From the NCBI RefSeq assembly GCF_900105155.1, contig NZ_LT629762.1, forward strand, positions 3,139,001-3,203,000: a DNA stretch of 64,000 nt, given 5' to 3'. Position 1 is the stretch's first letter, and each line of letters starts with the position of its first letter. This DNA comes from Pseudomonas prosekii (GTDB lineage: Bacteria > Pseudomonadota > Gammaproteobacteria > Pseudomonadales > Pseudomonadaceae). Under the pieces are notes generated by a model. That model did no database searches. It was not told the DNA's origin and saw nothing but the letters and a program-made list of their open reading frames with translations. Shown piece after piece: positions 55,354 to 63,768 of the stretch. The position numbers were made by a program, and so were the translations under genes.

Positions 55354-56259
55354 ATGAATCCGATCGATAAACTCATCACCCTCGCCAATGTCCGCGGGAC
55401 CCTGGATTTGCGCTGCCAATTCCAGGGCGACTGGGCGCTGGCCCACGAGCAGGAAGTGTTGGGCAAGGCGCCGTATCACATCGTGCTGGCCGGCGATTGC
55501 CGCGTCGAATTCCCCGACGGCCAGCGCCTGCCGATGCGCGCCGGGGACATTCTGCTGCTGCCCGGCGGCACGCCCCACGTTATCCACAGCCCCGGCAAAA
55601 CCGTCGCGCCGAGCGCTCGGCAAATCATCCGTGGCGGTGCGTTGCCGGTGCATCGCATCGGTAATGCCAGTCCGGACCTGGACATGCTCTGCGGCAGTTT
55701 TCACTACAACCGCGCCTCGCTGCTGTTTGCCTCCCTGCCGGATTATCTGGTGATCCCCAGCGGCGCACTGCCGGCCAACGGGCCGTTGCCGGCGCTGGTC
55801 GAGGTGCTGCGCGGCGAGGCGGACGGCAATCAGGCGGGGGCGAAGTTCTTGCTCGACGCGTTGTCGCAGGCCTTGTTCACCCTGATGCTGCGCGCGCATC
55901 TGGCAACGCTCGGCCCGGCCAGCGGTGCGCTGGCGTTACTCGCCGACAAACGCCTCGGCCGCGCCTGGCAAGCGATGCTCGCGGACCCGGCGCACCAGTG
56001 GACCATCGATAGCCTCGCCGATGCCGCGAACATGTCCCGCGCGACGTTCATGCGTGCGTTCGTGAAAGTGGCCGGGGTCTCGCCGTGGGTGTTGCTGACG
56101 CAGATTCGGATGGAATTGGCGTTCAGTCTGCTCAGCCAATCGCACCTGGGTTTGAGCGATATCGCGTTGCAGGTCGGCTACCAATCGCAAGCGGCGTTCA
56201 GCAAGAAATTCAGGGAAATCTACGGCGAAGCGCCGGGGCGGGTGCGGCGCGGGATTTAG
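55354..56259 (+). CDS. AraC-family transcriptional regulator (cupin sensor)
   Basis: 301 residues from MNPIDKLITLANVRGTLDLR. The N-terminal cupin-like sensor has GDILLLPGGTPHVIHS (about residues 69-84), and two C-terminal helix-turn-helix motifs follow: IDSLADAANMSRATFMRAFV and LSDIALQVGYQSQAAFSKKF. Likely controls the divergent AhpD-like gene and itself through the phased repeats. Related regulators sense redox or small aldehydes, but nothing here fixes the signal. An upstream frame (from 55264) runs through the repeats and is rejected. Confidence 0.9.
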   Translation: MNPIDKLITLANVRGTLDLRCQFQGDWALAHEQEVLGKAPYHIVLAGDCRVEFPDGQRLPMRAGDILLLPGGTPHVIHSPGKTVAPSARQIIRGGALPVHRIGNASPDLDMLCGSFHYNRASLLFASLPDYLVIPSGALPANGPLPALVEVLRGEADGNQAGAKFLLDALSQALFTLMLRAHLATLGPASGALALLADKRLGRAWQAMLADPAHQWTIDSLADAANMSRATFMRAFVKVAGVSPWVLLTQIRMELAFSLLSQSHLGLSDIALQVGYQSQAAFSKKFREIYGEAPGRVRRGI

Positions 56260-56283
56260 ATCTTCGGCGCCAGTGATGGCCTC

Positions 56284-56345
56284 TTCGCGGGCAAGCCTCG
56301 CTCCTACGGACGGTGAGATCTGTAGGAGCGAGGCTTGCCCGCGAA
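56284..56345. repeat. REP doublet (REPIN)
   Basis: TCTTCGCGGGCAAGCCTCGC and inverse GCGAGGCTTGCCCGCGAAGA, 17-bp loop. Between the convergent araC-type and acylase genes. Confidence 0.95.
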
Positions 56346-56369
56346 GACGGCAGCACAAACACTAAAAAA

Positions 56370-58772
56370 CTACCGCGCTGGCAATAGCTTCAAGGTGCTG
56401 CGCGTATTCGCCGTCACTTCTTCATCGCTGAAATGCGCCTGCACGTACATGCCGTCGATGTACGCCTCAGCCTGATCCTCATAGTGCCGATCAAACGGCA
56501 CGCCACTTTGCCCGACCGGGTTGATGGTCAGGCTGTGCGCCGCGTCGGCGAAATCGATCAGCCGCCGCGTCGATGGCCCGTAAGTCACCGGCCACGGAGC
56601 CGGGCCGATTTTCGCCGAGAGGTTGTTCGGCACTTCGTGGGTGCCAGGCGCCTCGAACGGGCCGACGTTGAAAACCCGCTCCAACGGCTTTTGCGTGCCC
56701 AACGGATGACCATGAGTCAGGGTGTGCGCCTTGCCCCACAGCCATTGCGCAGAATCGGCACCGAGCGTGGTTTTCAGATGCGCGATGCTCGCCTGCCAGG
56801 CGACTTTGACCGTGTCGGCGCGGGTCTCTTTGGCGGGCGTGGCGCGGTTGTCCCACCACGGTGAATCCGCGCTGGCGGCGAGGCGCGGCAACGCGGCGTC
56901 GATCACCCGGGTGGAGAGCAGGGTTTCGAAAAAGTCATTGCCCAGCTCATCGCGCAGCGTCGCGTCGGTGAGGTTGAACAGGAATTGGTTGAACAGCGTG
57001 GCGCTGATCGAATCCAGCGGATAGTCGCCCGGCCACAACGCCAGTTGCTCGAGCAGTTTGCGCTCGTCCGGGTCGCTGACCACTTCGCGCAATACCGGCA
57101 GCAGCGGCGCGAGCAGGCGCGGGCCATACGCGGTGGTGGTGCCCAGTTGCAGCTGCTGATTGGCCTCGTTGTCCCACTTCACGTTCTTGTCGCTGAGCTG
57201 GCGATTCAGCTGCTGGCCGCGATCAGCCAGGTTGTAGTAACCGGGGATTTCCATGCCGGTCGGCGAAACCGGCTGGAAGTTGGCCGAGACGATGTAGCCG
57301 CGTGCCGGGTTTTCTTCCTGCGGGTTGGCGCTGAACGGGTAAAAACCTTCCTTGTCCGGCTGATTGCTGCTGCCGTCGAGGATGAAACCCGGCTTGACCC
57401 CGGCCGGCCGCTTGGGCAATAACGCCGAGGCCCACCAACCGATATCACCCTTGGCATTGGCGTAAACGATGTTCAGCCCCGGCGCTTGCACCTTGGCTGC
57501 GGCGGCGCGCGCCTTGGCCAGCGTGTCGGCGCGGTTGAGCTGATAGAAGCCTTCGAGAATCGGGTTCGGCGTTTCGAGGAACGCCCACCACATCGCCACC
57601 GGCGTCTTGCCGGCGGCAGTGCCGAGCGCGTCGTTGATGATCGGCCCGTGCGGCGATTGGCGCAGGGTCAGTGTGACCGGTGCCTGACCCTTTACGGCGA
57701 TCTGCTGTTCGGTGTTGAGCAGGTCCACCCACTGGCCGCGATACCAGACCTGATTCGGATTGTCCGGGTTGACCTTCTCCGCGATCAGGTCCAGATCGTC
57801 GTTCTGGAACATGGTCAGGCTCCAGCCGAAATCCAGGTTGTGCCCCAGAAACGCAAACGGCACCAGCGCCTGATGATGCCCGTACAACTCGAAACCCGGC
57901 GCCGACAATTGCGCCTCGTACCACACCGACGGCACTGAAAAGCGAATGTGCGGATCACCGGCCAGCAGCGGTTTGCCGCTCTTGCTGCGATTGCCGGCAA
58001 TGGCCCAGGCGTTGCTGCCCTCGAACTGCGGCAAGCCGTTGTCGGCCAGCGCCTGTTCGGTCAAACGGGCGAGGGCGTTGAGGTCTTTCCAGTCGCTGGC
58101 GGCGAGGGCCACGCCAGGTTGGCTGTGGGTTTTGGCGAGGACGCCGTTGGGCTGCCAGTCGAGGTCGAAGATGTTCAGGTAATCGGCGCCGAGCTGATCG
58201 CGCACGTAAGTCATCAACGGTTCGGTGCGAAACGCGGCGGCAAAACTGTAGGCCATGTAACCGGCGACGCTGATGCTGTCTTCGGCGGTGAACGGGCGTT
58301 TGCTGATGCCCAGCACGTCGAACTCGACCGGCGCGGCGTGGCTGTCCTGATATTGGTTGATCCCGTCCAGATACGCTTGCAGGGCTTTCCACGCCGGCGA
58401 CTGGCGATCCAGTGCGGCGACATAACGGTCAGCGCGTTCGCGGATGCGCAGGCTGCGGAACAGTTTGTCGGTGTCGAGCAGTTTCGGCCCGAGGACTTGC
58501 GCCAGTTCACCACGGGCGAGACGGCGTATGGCTTCCATCTGAAACAGACGGTCTTGGGCGTGGACGTAGCCGAGGGCGCGATAAAGGTCGGTTTCATTCT
58601 CGGCGCGCAAGTGCGGCACGCCGCGCTCGTCGTAGCGCACGGTCACCGAGCCTTGCAGGTTGCGCAACTCGACCTGACCCTGACGTATCGGCTGCTTGCT
58701 GTACAGGTAAACGCCGACGCCAACGGCCAGCGCGATGATCAGCAAGGCAAGTACGGTCAGGACGCGCTTCAT
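56370..58772 (-). CDS. hacB: Penicillin-acylase-family Ntn hydrolase (probable AHL acylase, HacB-like)
   Basis: 800 residues from MKRVLTVLALLIIALAVGVG, an N-terminal signal or anchor for periplasmic export, with a GGGAG site upstream. The precursor is expected to self-cleave before Ser253 in FEGSNAWAIAGNRS, exposing it as the N-terminal nucleophile of the beta chain; GDPHIRFSVPSVWYEAQL then contributes to the pocket. The YHVQAQDRLFQME-like opening (GYVHAQDRLFQMEAIRRL) is family-typical. In P. aeruginosa the acylase HacB follows the spu cluster, and length and order agree. Related enzymes cleave N-acyl-homoserine lactones; the substrate is inferred. Five regulatory or small genes separate it here from spuH. 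Confidence 0.85.
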   Translation of the reverse strand: MKRVLTVLALLIIALAVGVGVYLYSKQPIRQGQVELRNLQGSVTVRYDERGVPHLRAENETDLYRALGYVHAQDRLFQMEAIRRLARGELAQVLGPKLLDTDKLFRSLRIRERADRYVAALDRQSPAWKALQAYLDGINQYQDSHAAPVEFDVLGISKRPFTAEDSISVAGYMAYSFAAAFRTEPLMTYVRDQLGADYLNIFDLDWQPNGVLAKTHSQPGVALAASDWKDLNALARLTEQALADNGLPQFEGSNAWAIAGNRSKSGKPLLAGDPHIRFSVPSVWYEAQLSAPGFELYGHHQALVPFAFLGHNLDFGWSLTMFQNDDLDLIAEKVNPDNPNQVWYRGQWVDLLNTEQQIAVKGQAPVTLTLRQSPHGPIINDALGTAAGKTPVAMWWAFLETPNPILEGFYQLNRADTLAKARAAAAKVQAPGLNIVYANAKGDIGWWASALLPKRPAGVKPGFILDGSSNQPDKEGFYPFSANPQEENPARGYIVSANFQPVSPTGMEIPGYYNLADRGQQLNRQLSDKNVKWDNEANQQLQLGTTTAYGPRLLAPLLPVLREVVSDPDERKLLEQLALWPGDYPLDSISATLFNQFLFNLTDATLRDELGNDFFETLLSTRVIDAALPRLAASADSPWWDNRATPAKETRADTVKVAWQASIAHLKTTLGADSAQWLWGKAHTLTHGHPLGTQKPLERVFNVGPFEAPGTHEVPNNLSAKIGPAPWPVTYGPSTRRLIDFADAAHSLTINPVGQSGVPFDRHYEDQAEAYIDGMYVQAHFSDEEVTANTRSTLKLLPAR

Positions 58773-58890
58773 GGTGACTCCCTGTTCTTCTGGCGAACCG
58801 CTTTTCTGCAAGGCCGCCGGTGTGAGCTGCCAACGTTTAGCACAGACCTCCCGTGCCGGGCACTGTGGTCCTTGAATAGTCCGGAATGCC

Positions 58891-59469
58891 TTACTGCGTT
58901 TCCACCGGCCACGGGCAATAGCAACCCACCGCCAGCGTGTGCGTCGCGCTGACGCTGCGGCCCTGATTCAACGCTTGCAGGATCGGTTCGATAAAGCTGT
59001 TGCTGGAGTTGCAGGTCAGGCCTTCGCTGTACGGGCCGAAATAGGCGAGTTTGCCGGCGCGGTCCCAGATCGCTACGGCGGGGCTGGCCGGAATCTGCTC
59101 GGAACCGGGCAAGACGTTGATGCTTTTCAGGCTGCTCAAGGTGCTGGGCAATTGGCCGTGGCTGCCGGGTTTTTGCACTGCGTAAAACTCGACGCCTTGC
59201 GCCACGTAGTGCTCGACCAGTTCGCTGAGGTGCTGTTGATTGCCGACATTGCACGGGCAGGCCGGGTCCCAGAAATGCACGAGGCGGATCGCGCCGGGGC
59301 CGGCGAGGTCGTCGGGCAGGCGCAGCGGGTCGCCGGAAAACACCGCCGTGTGTTCGCTGAACGCGCGCAAGTAGCGGCCCTGAAACCAGTCGTAAGCCGC
59401 CCATAACACGCCGGCGCACACGAGGGCGAGCAGGCTGGCAAGCAGAGTGGTGCGGTAGGCCGGACGCAT
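58891..59469 (-). CDS. Thioredoxin-like membrane-anchored protein (DUF6436)
   Basis: 192 residues from MRPAYRTTLLASLLALVCAG, with GAGGA upstream. One N-terminal helix (about 8-27) anchors it to the inner membrane. The rest has a thioredoxin-like start, LVHFWDPACPCNVGNQQHL, with a Cys71-Pro-Cys73 pair instead of CxxC. The C-terminal VGCYCPWP has another CxC pair. A redox or metal-binding role is possible but unproved. Lies 118 bp upstream of the acylase gene on the same strand. Confidence 0.75.
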   Translation of the reverse strand: MRPAYRTTLLASLLALVCAGVLWAAYDWFQGRYLRAFSEHTAVFSGDPLRLPDDLAGPGAIRLVHFWDPACPCNVGNQQHLSELVEHYVAQGVEFYAVQKPGSHGQLPSTLSSLKSINVLPGSEQIPASPAVAIWDRAGKLAYFGPYSEGLTCNSSNSFIEPILQALNQGRSVSATHTLAVGCYCPWPVETQ

Positions 59470-59566
59470 GGCTTTCAATCCTCGAAGATCGCCCAGCTTG
59501 CCATGCTTGCCGCGACAGATGAATATCGCAGGCCCATAAAGTCTGTTTCGCGCTCTGGAATAACCC

Positions 59567-60514
59567 ATGCCTGCCACTTTCGATCCCGATCACCTCCGTG
59601 CCAGCCTGCGGCCATTGGCCGAGTGGCAGCCGTTGTCGGCGCAGGGCCAGGCGTACCAGCTTTTTTATGGTTTGGACTTTCCGGGCCGCACGCTGCGCCA
59701 GGGGCTGGGGCGTTTTCAAGTGGCGGAATATGAGGTGGTCAGCCAGGTCTGGTGGCCGGAGCGGGCGAAAGCGACGTTGTTTGTGTTTCACGGTTTCTAC
59801 GATCACACCGGTTTGTATCGACATGTGATCGAGTGGGCACTGGATCAGGGTTTTGCGGTGATCGCCTGTGATTTGCCGGGGCATGGACTGTCCAGCGGCG
59901 AGCGCGCGAGCATCAAAGATTTCGCCGAGTATCAGGACACCCTGCAAGGCTTGTTCGTCGAAGCGCAAACGCTGGGTCTGCCGCAACCGTGGCACCTCTG
60001 CGGGCAGAGCACCGGCGGCGCGATCGTGATCGATCATGTGCTCAATCACGGCGTCGACAGCCCGGCGCAGGGCCAGGTTATTTTGCTCTCGCCGCTGGTT
60101 CGGCCACGCGCGTGGGGCTGGTCGCAGCTGAGTTATCACGTGCTGCGGCCGTTCGTCAAAGGCATCGCCCGGCGCTTCAGCGAGAATTCCAATGACCCGG
60201 CGTTTCTGCCGTTTCTGCAGGCCGATCCGTTGCAGCCGCTGCGTTTGCCAACGGCATGGGTCGGGGCGCTGCGGCGCTGGATCAGGCGTGTCGAAGGGGC
60301 GCCGAAGAGTTCGCGGCGACCGCTGATCGTGCAGGGGCAAGCGGACATGACGGTGGATTGGCAGCATAACCTTGCGGTGTTGAACGCCAAGTTCGATCGG
60401 CCGCAGGTGTTGATGCTGCCGTTGGCGCGGCATCATTTGGCGAATGAGACGGCGGCGTTGAGGGAAGAGTATTTCGGGTTTTTGACCAAGCGGATCAAGG
60501 GGCGGAATCTTTAG
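59567..60514 (+). CDS. Alpha/beta hydrolase (monoglyceride-lipase / lysophospholipase type)
   Basis: 315 residues. Oxyanion region FHGFYDHTGLY at 74-84; nucleophile Ser148 in GQSTGGA; the Asp in VQGQADMTVDW (near 268) and the His in LARHHLANE near the end complete the triad. Serine-aminopeptidase S33 / Hydrolase_4 type, which includes monoacylglycerol lipases and lysophospholipases. No signal peptide. Divergent from the thioredoxin-like gene. A REP doublet follows 17 bp after the stop. Confidence 0.88.
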   Translation: MPATFDPDHLRASLRPLAEWQPLSAQGQAYQLFYGLDFPGRTLRQGLGRFQVAEYEVVSQVWWPERAKATLFVFHGFYDHTGLYRHVIEWALDQGFAVIACDLPGHGLSSGERASIKDFAEYQDTLQGLFVEAQTLGLPQPWHLCGQSTGGAIVIDHVLNHGVDSPAQGQVILLSPLVRPRAWGWSQLSYHVLRPFVKGIARRFSENSNDPAFLPFLQADPLQPLRLPTAWVGALRRWIRRVEGAPKSSRRPLIVQGQADMTVDWQHNLAVLNAKFDRPQVLMLPLARHHLANETAALREEYFGFLTKRIKGRNL

Positions 60515-60530
60515 GGGCCTTACCAGCCTC

Positions 60531-60600
60531 TTCGCGGGCAAGCCTCGCTCCTACATTTGGAATGCATATCCCCTGTAGGCGCGAGGCTTGCCCGCGAAGG
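60531..60600. repeat. REP doublet (REPIN)
   Basis: TTCGCGGGCAAGCCTCGCTC and inverse GCGAGGCTTGCCCGCGAAGG, about 20-bp loop; one arm has GTAGGCGCG in place of GTAGGAGCG. Confidence 0.94.
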
Positions 60601-60643
60601 CGATCTATCAGGCACCAAAAAATCACTGGTAGGGCTAAAAATC

Positions 60644-61375
60644 CTACTGCCCCACCGCCAACCCCGCCCGAATCGCTGCCAGCGCAGCCTGGTAATACGC
60701 TTTGCCTTCCGCCGATTCGGCGAACGTTGCGAATTCTTCCAGCTCGTTATCCGACAAGTCGCGATAGACGTAGAGCAGCGTGTTGTTGAGGTCGGCGCTC
60801 ATTTGATCCATCAAGCGCTGGCGCTGGCCGTTCAACATGCCCGGCGCCTGACCGCCACCGAGTAAACCGGGGATCATCGAACTCAAGCTGTCAGCGGCGA
60901 TGCCGGCAATCGCCAGCGTCACTTCGGCGCCGGCCTCGCGGGCGGGCAGGGCCTGGGCGAGGTGGCCGATGATCAGCAGGCGGCTGTCACTGGCTTGGAT
61001 CTTGGGCAGCCCCGTGGCATTTTTCGCCAGTTGATCGCGGCGGGTCGCCAGCAATTCAGCGGCAACGATCTTCTTGCCCAGCGGCGACTGGAAAAACGTC
61101 AGCGCTGGTTTCGGATCGGCGAGGGTCTGGCGAAATTGCGCTTCGGCGCGCTGATCCATGGCTTGCGGGGCGAAGCGCTGGTTGCTGTTGTTCAGCAATG
61201 CCTGAAACACCGCCGGCGGCAGGCTGTTCTGGTAGCGCTGCTGCGCGGCCGACAGGGCTTCGTTGAAATGCGCGCGTTGTTCTGGCCAACCGGCGACCTT
61301 GTACAACTGGTCGTGGTCGTCTGCCCACGCGGGCAAAACGCAGAACATCAGCAGTGAGAAAAGCAAACGGCGCAT
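60644..61375 (-). CDS. DUF2059 exported protein
   Basis: 243 residues from MRRLLFSLLMFCVLPAWADD, a signal peptide, with AGGAG upstream. The C-terminal segment (LYVYRDLSDNELEEFATFAE, then SAEGKAYYQAALAAI) is the DUF2059 helical hairpin. Likely periplasmic; function unknown. The frame is open upstream to 61513 but overlaps the start of the divergent hydroxylase gene. Confidence 0.85.
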   Translation of the reverse strand: MRRLLFSLLMFCVLPAWADDHDQLYKVAGWPEQRAHFNEALSAAQQRYQNSLPPAVFQALLNNSNQRFAPQAMDQRAEAQFRQTLADPKPALTFFQSPLGKKIVAAELLATRRDQLAKNATGLPKIQASDSRLLIIGHLAQALPAREAGAEVTLAIAGIAADSLSSMIPGLLGGGQAPGMLNGQRQRLMDQMSADLNNTLLYVYRDLSDNELEEFATFAESAEGKAYYQAALAAIRAGLAVGQ

Positions 61376-61483
61376 AGGGACTCCTGTCAGCAGGCGACTA
61401 TTCTCCGTGCGGTACAAGAACTTGTCGAGAATTCGTATCAGCCCGCTGCGCGGCTCTGTCGGATTTGCAGGCACAGGAATACT

Positions 61484-62116
61484 ATGCGCGCCATGCAAAT
61501 ATCCTCTGATCACCCACTGCTGTTACGTATCGTCGACGACCTGGCCGAACGGGGCTGGTCGCAGCAGAATATTTTCCTGCCTCTGGGTCTGACCCGGGAG
61601 TTGGCGGCTGAGTGCCGTAAACGTGCAGCCGAGGGTGAATTGGCGCCGGCAGCGGTAGGCCGTGGGCCGACTTCGGAGATTCGCGAAGGCATTCGCGGCG
61701 ACCATATTCAGTGGCTCGAACCGGGTGAAGCCGAATCCTGCGACAGCTACCTGAGCCTGATGGACAGCCTGCGCGAGGCGATGAACCGTGGTTTGTTCCT
61801 CGGTCTGGAAGACTTCGAAAGCCACTTCGCGATGTACCCGCCCGGCGCGTTCTACCTCAAGCATGTCGACCGTTTTCGCGACGATGACCGGCGCATGGTG
61901 TCGGCGGTGATCTACCTCAACGATGCGTGGCTGCCGGAGCATGGCGGCGAATTGCGCATGTATTTGAAGGGCGGCGTCGAACACAACGTGGTGCCCACCG
62001 GCGGCTGCCTGGTGGTGTTCCTGTCGGGCGAGGTGCCCCACGAAGTCCTGCCCGCGACCCGCGATCGCCTGTCATTGACCGGGTGGTTTCGCCGGCGCGG
62101 CAACGAGCCGTTCTGA
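61484..62116 (+). CDS. EGLN-type prolyl 4-hydroxylase (2-oxoglutarate/Fe(II) oxygenase)
   Basis: 210 residues from MRAMQISSDHPLLL, CAGGA 6 nt upstream. Iron ligands His127-x-Asp129 (YLKHVDRF) and His186 (PHEVLPATRDR), with 2-oxoglutarate-binding Arg195. The His-to-Arg spacing of nine and the HxD-to-His spacing of 59 are almost those of human PHD2. Pseudomonas has a known homologue (PPHD) that hydroxylates a proline of elongation factor Tu, so this is probably that enzyme. Coupled to the DUF523 gene, which starts 2 bp after its stop. Confidence 0.9.
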   Translation: MRAMQISSDHPLLLRIVDDLAERGWSQQNIFLPLGLTRELAAECRKRAAEGELAPAAVGRGPTSEIREGIRGDHIQWLEPGEAESCDSYLSLMDSLREAMNRGLFLGLEDFESHFAMYPPGAFYLKHVDRFRDDDRRMVSAVIYLNDAWLPEHGGELRMYLKGGVEHNVVPTGGCLVVFLSGEVPHEVLPATRDRLSLTGWFRRRGNEPF

Positions 62117-62118
62117 TC

Positions 62119-62604
62119 ATGCAAAAGATTCTGGTAAGCCGCTGCCTGCTCGGTCACCGCGTGCGCTACGACGGCGGCGCGAGTGGGCCGTTTGATCTGT
62201 TGGACCAGTGGATCGCCGAAGGTCGGGTGGTGCCGTTGTGCCCGGAAGTCGCGGGCGGGCTGCCGACGCCGCGCGCGGCGGCGGAAATACCGGGCGGGCA
62301 GGGCGCTGAAGTGCTCGATGGCCAGGCCTCGGTGATCACCACCGACGGCGAGGACGTCAGTGCGGCGTTTCTGTCGGGGGCATGGCAGGCGCTGGAACTG
62401 GTGCAAAAGCACGCGATCCGGATTGCCGTGTTGAAGGCCCACAGCCCGTCGTGCGGAAATGTGCTGACCTATGACGGCACGTTCAGCGGCGTGAAAGTCG
62501 CCGGCGAAGGCGTGACCGCGGCGCTGCTCAAGCGCCATGGCGTGCAAGTGTTCAGTGAGCTGGAGTTGATTGAGGCGGCGCTGGCTTTGAGAGCTTTGAG
62601 CTGA
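62119..62604 (+). CDS. DUF523 protein
   Basis: 161 residues from MQKILVSRCLLGHRVRYDGG. Cys-containing motifs SRCLLG (7-12), CPEVAGGLPTPR (41-52) and LKAHSPSCG (near 108-116) are the DUF523 marks; the conserved cysteines suggest metal or cluster binding. In related proteins a nuclease-associated or tRNA-related role has been proposed but is unsettled. Forms a two-gene unit with the prolyl hydroxylase. The large repeat element begins 6 bp after its stop. Confidence 0.87.
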   Translation: MQKILVSRCLLGHRVRYDGGASGPFDLLDQWIAEGRVVPLCPEVAGGLPTPRAAAEIPGGQGAEVLDGQASVITTDGEDVSAAFLSGAWQALELVQKHAIRIAVLKAHSPSCGNVLTYDGTFSGVKVAGEGVTAALLKRHGVQVFSELELIEAALALRALS

Positions 62605-62610
62605 TCCTGA

Positions 62611-63750
62611 ATCCACCCCTCACCCTAACCCTCTCCCCGGAGGGTAGAGGGGACTGACCGAGTCGTCCTTGGAGCTACATCGACCTGAATTACCGAGTTG
62701 GACTCGAGTCTTGAAAAAAGCAGGTCTACTGCGATCAAACGCCGAACTCAGGCCTTGAAGACCATGGAGATCGGCTCCCTTTCCCCTCTCCCCAAAGGGT
62801 AGAGGGACTGACCGAGTTGTCCTTGGAGCTACATCGACCTGATTACCGAGTTGAACTCAAGTCTTGAAAAAAGCAGGTCTACTGCGATCAAACGCCGAAC
62901 TCAGGCCTTGAAGACCATGGTGATCGGCTCCCTTTACCCTCTCCCCAGAGGGTAGAGGGGACTGACCGAGTTGTCCTTGGAGCTACATCGACCTGATTAC
63001 CGAGTTGAACTCAAGTCTTGAAAAAAGCAGGTCTACTGCGATCAAACGCCGAACTCAGGCCTTGAAGACCATGGAGATCGGCTCCCTTTCCCCTCTCCCC
63101 AGAGGGTAGAGGGGACTGACCGAGTTGTCCTTGGAGCTACATCGACCTGAATTACCGAGTTGGACTCGAGTCTTGAAAAAAGCAGGTCTACTGCGATCAA
63201 ACGCCGAACTCAGGCCTTGAAGACCATGGAGATCGGCTCCCTTTCCCCTCTCCCCAAAGGGTAGAGGGACTGACCGAGTTGTCCTTGGAGCTACATCGAC
63301 CTGATTACCGAGTTGAACTCAAGTCTTGAAAAAAGCAGGTCTACTGCGATCAAACGCCGAACTCAGGGCTTGAAGACCATGGAGATCGGCTCCCTTTCCC
63401 CTCTCCCCAGAGGGTAGGGGGGACTGACCGAGTTGTCCTTGGAGCTACATCGACCTGAATTACCGAGTTGAACTCAAGTCTTGAAAAAATGCAGGTCTAC
63501 TGCGATCAAACGCCGAACTCAGGCCTTGAAGACCATGGAGATCGGCTCCCTTTACCCTCTCCCCAGAGGGTAGAGGGGACTGACCGAGTTGCCCTTGGAG
63601 CTACATCGACCTGAATTACCGAGTTGAACTCAAGTCTTGAAAAAAGCAGGTCTACTGCGATCAAACGCCGAACTCAGGCTTTGAAGACCATGGAGATCGG
63701 CTCCCTTTCCCCTCTCCCCTCTGGGGAGAGGGTTGGGGTGAGGGGTGGAT
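62611..63750. repeat. Composite tandem-repeat element, 154-bp units x 7, with 28-bp inverted ends
   Basis: Fills the entire gap between the DUF523 gene and the next gene. Ends at 62611-62638 and 63723-63750 are inverted copies with one mismatch in 28 (ATCCACCCCTCACCCTAACC... / ...GGTTGGGGTGAGGGGTGGAT). The marker CCTTGG begins at 62667, 62821, 62975, 63129, 63283, 63437 and 63593 (the last spelled within CCCTTGG): spacing 154 bp five times, then 156. Each unit contains a CCCTCTCCCC..GGGTAGAGGG hairpin, GAGTTGRACTC, a run of A, and GACCATGGAGATCGG. No reading frame is conserved. Confidence 0.95.
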
Positions 63751-63768
63751 CTAAAGGCCTCAAAAATC

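Noticed and set aside
62611..63750. CRISPR array
   Set aside because: The whole 154-bp unit is repeated, not short repeats with unique spacers; no cas genes are present.
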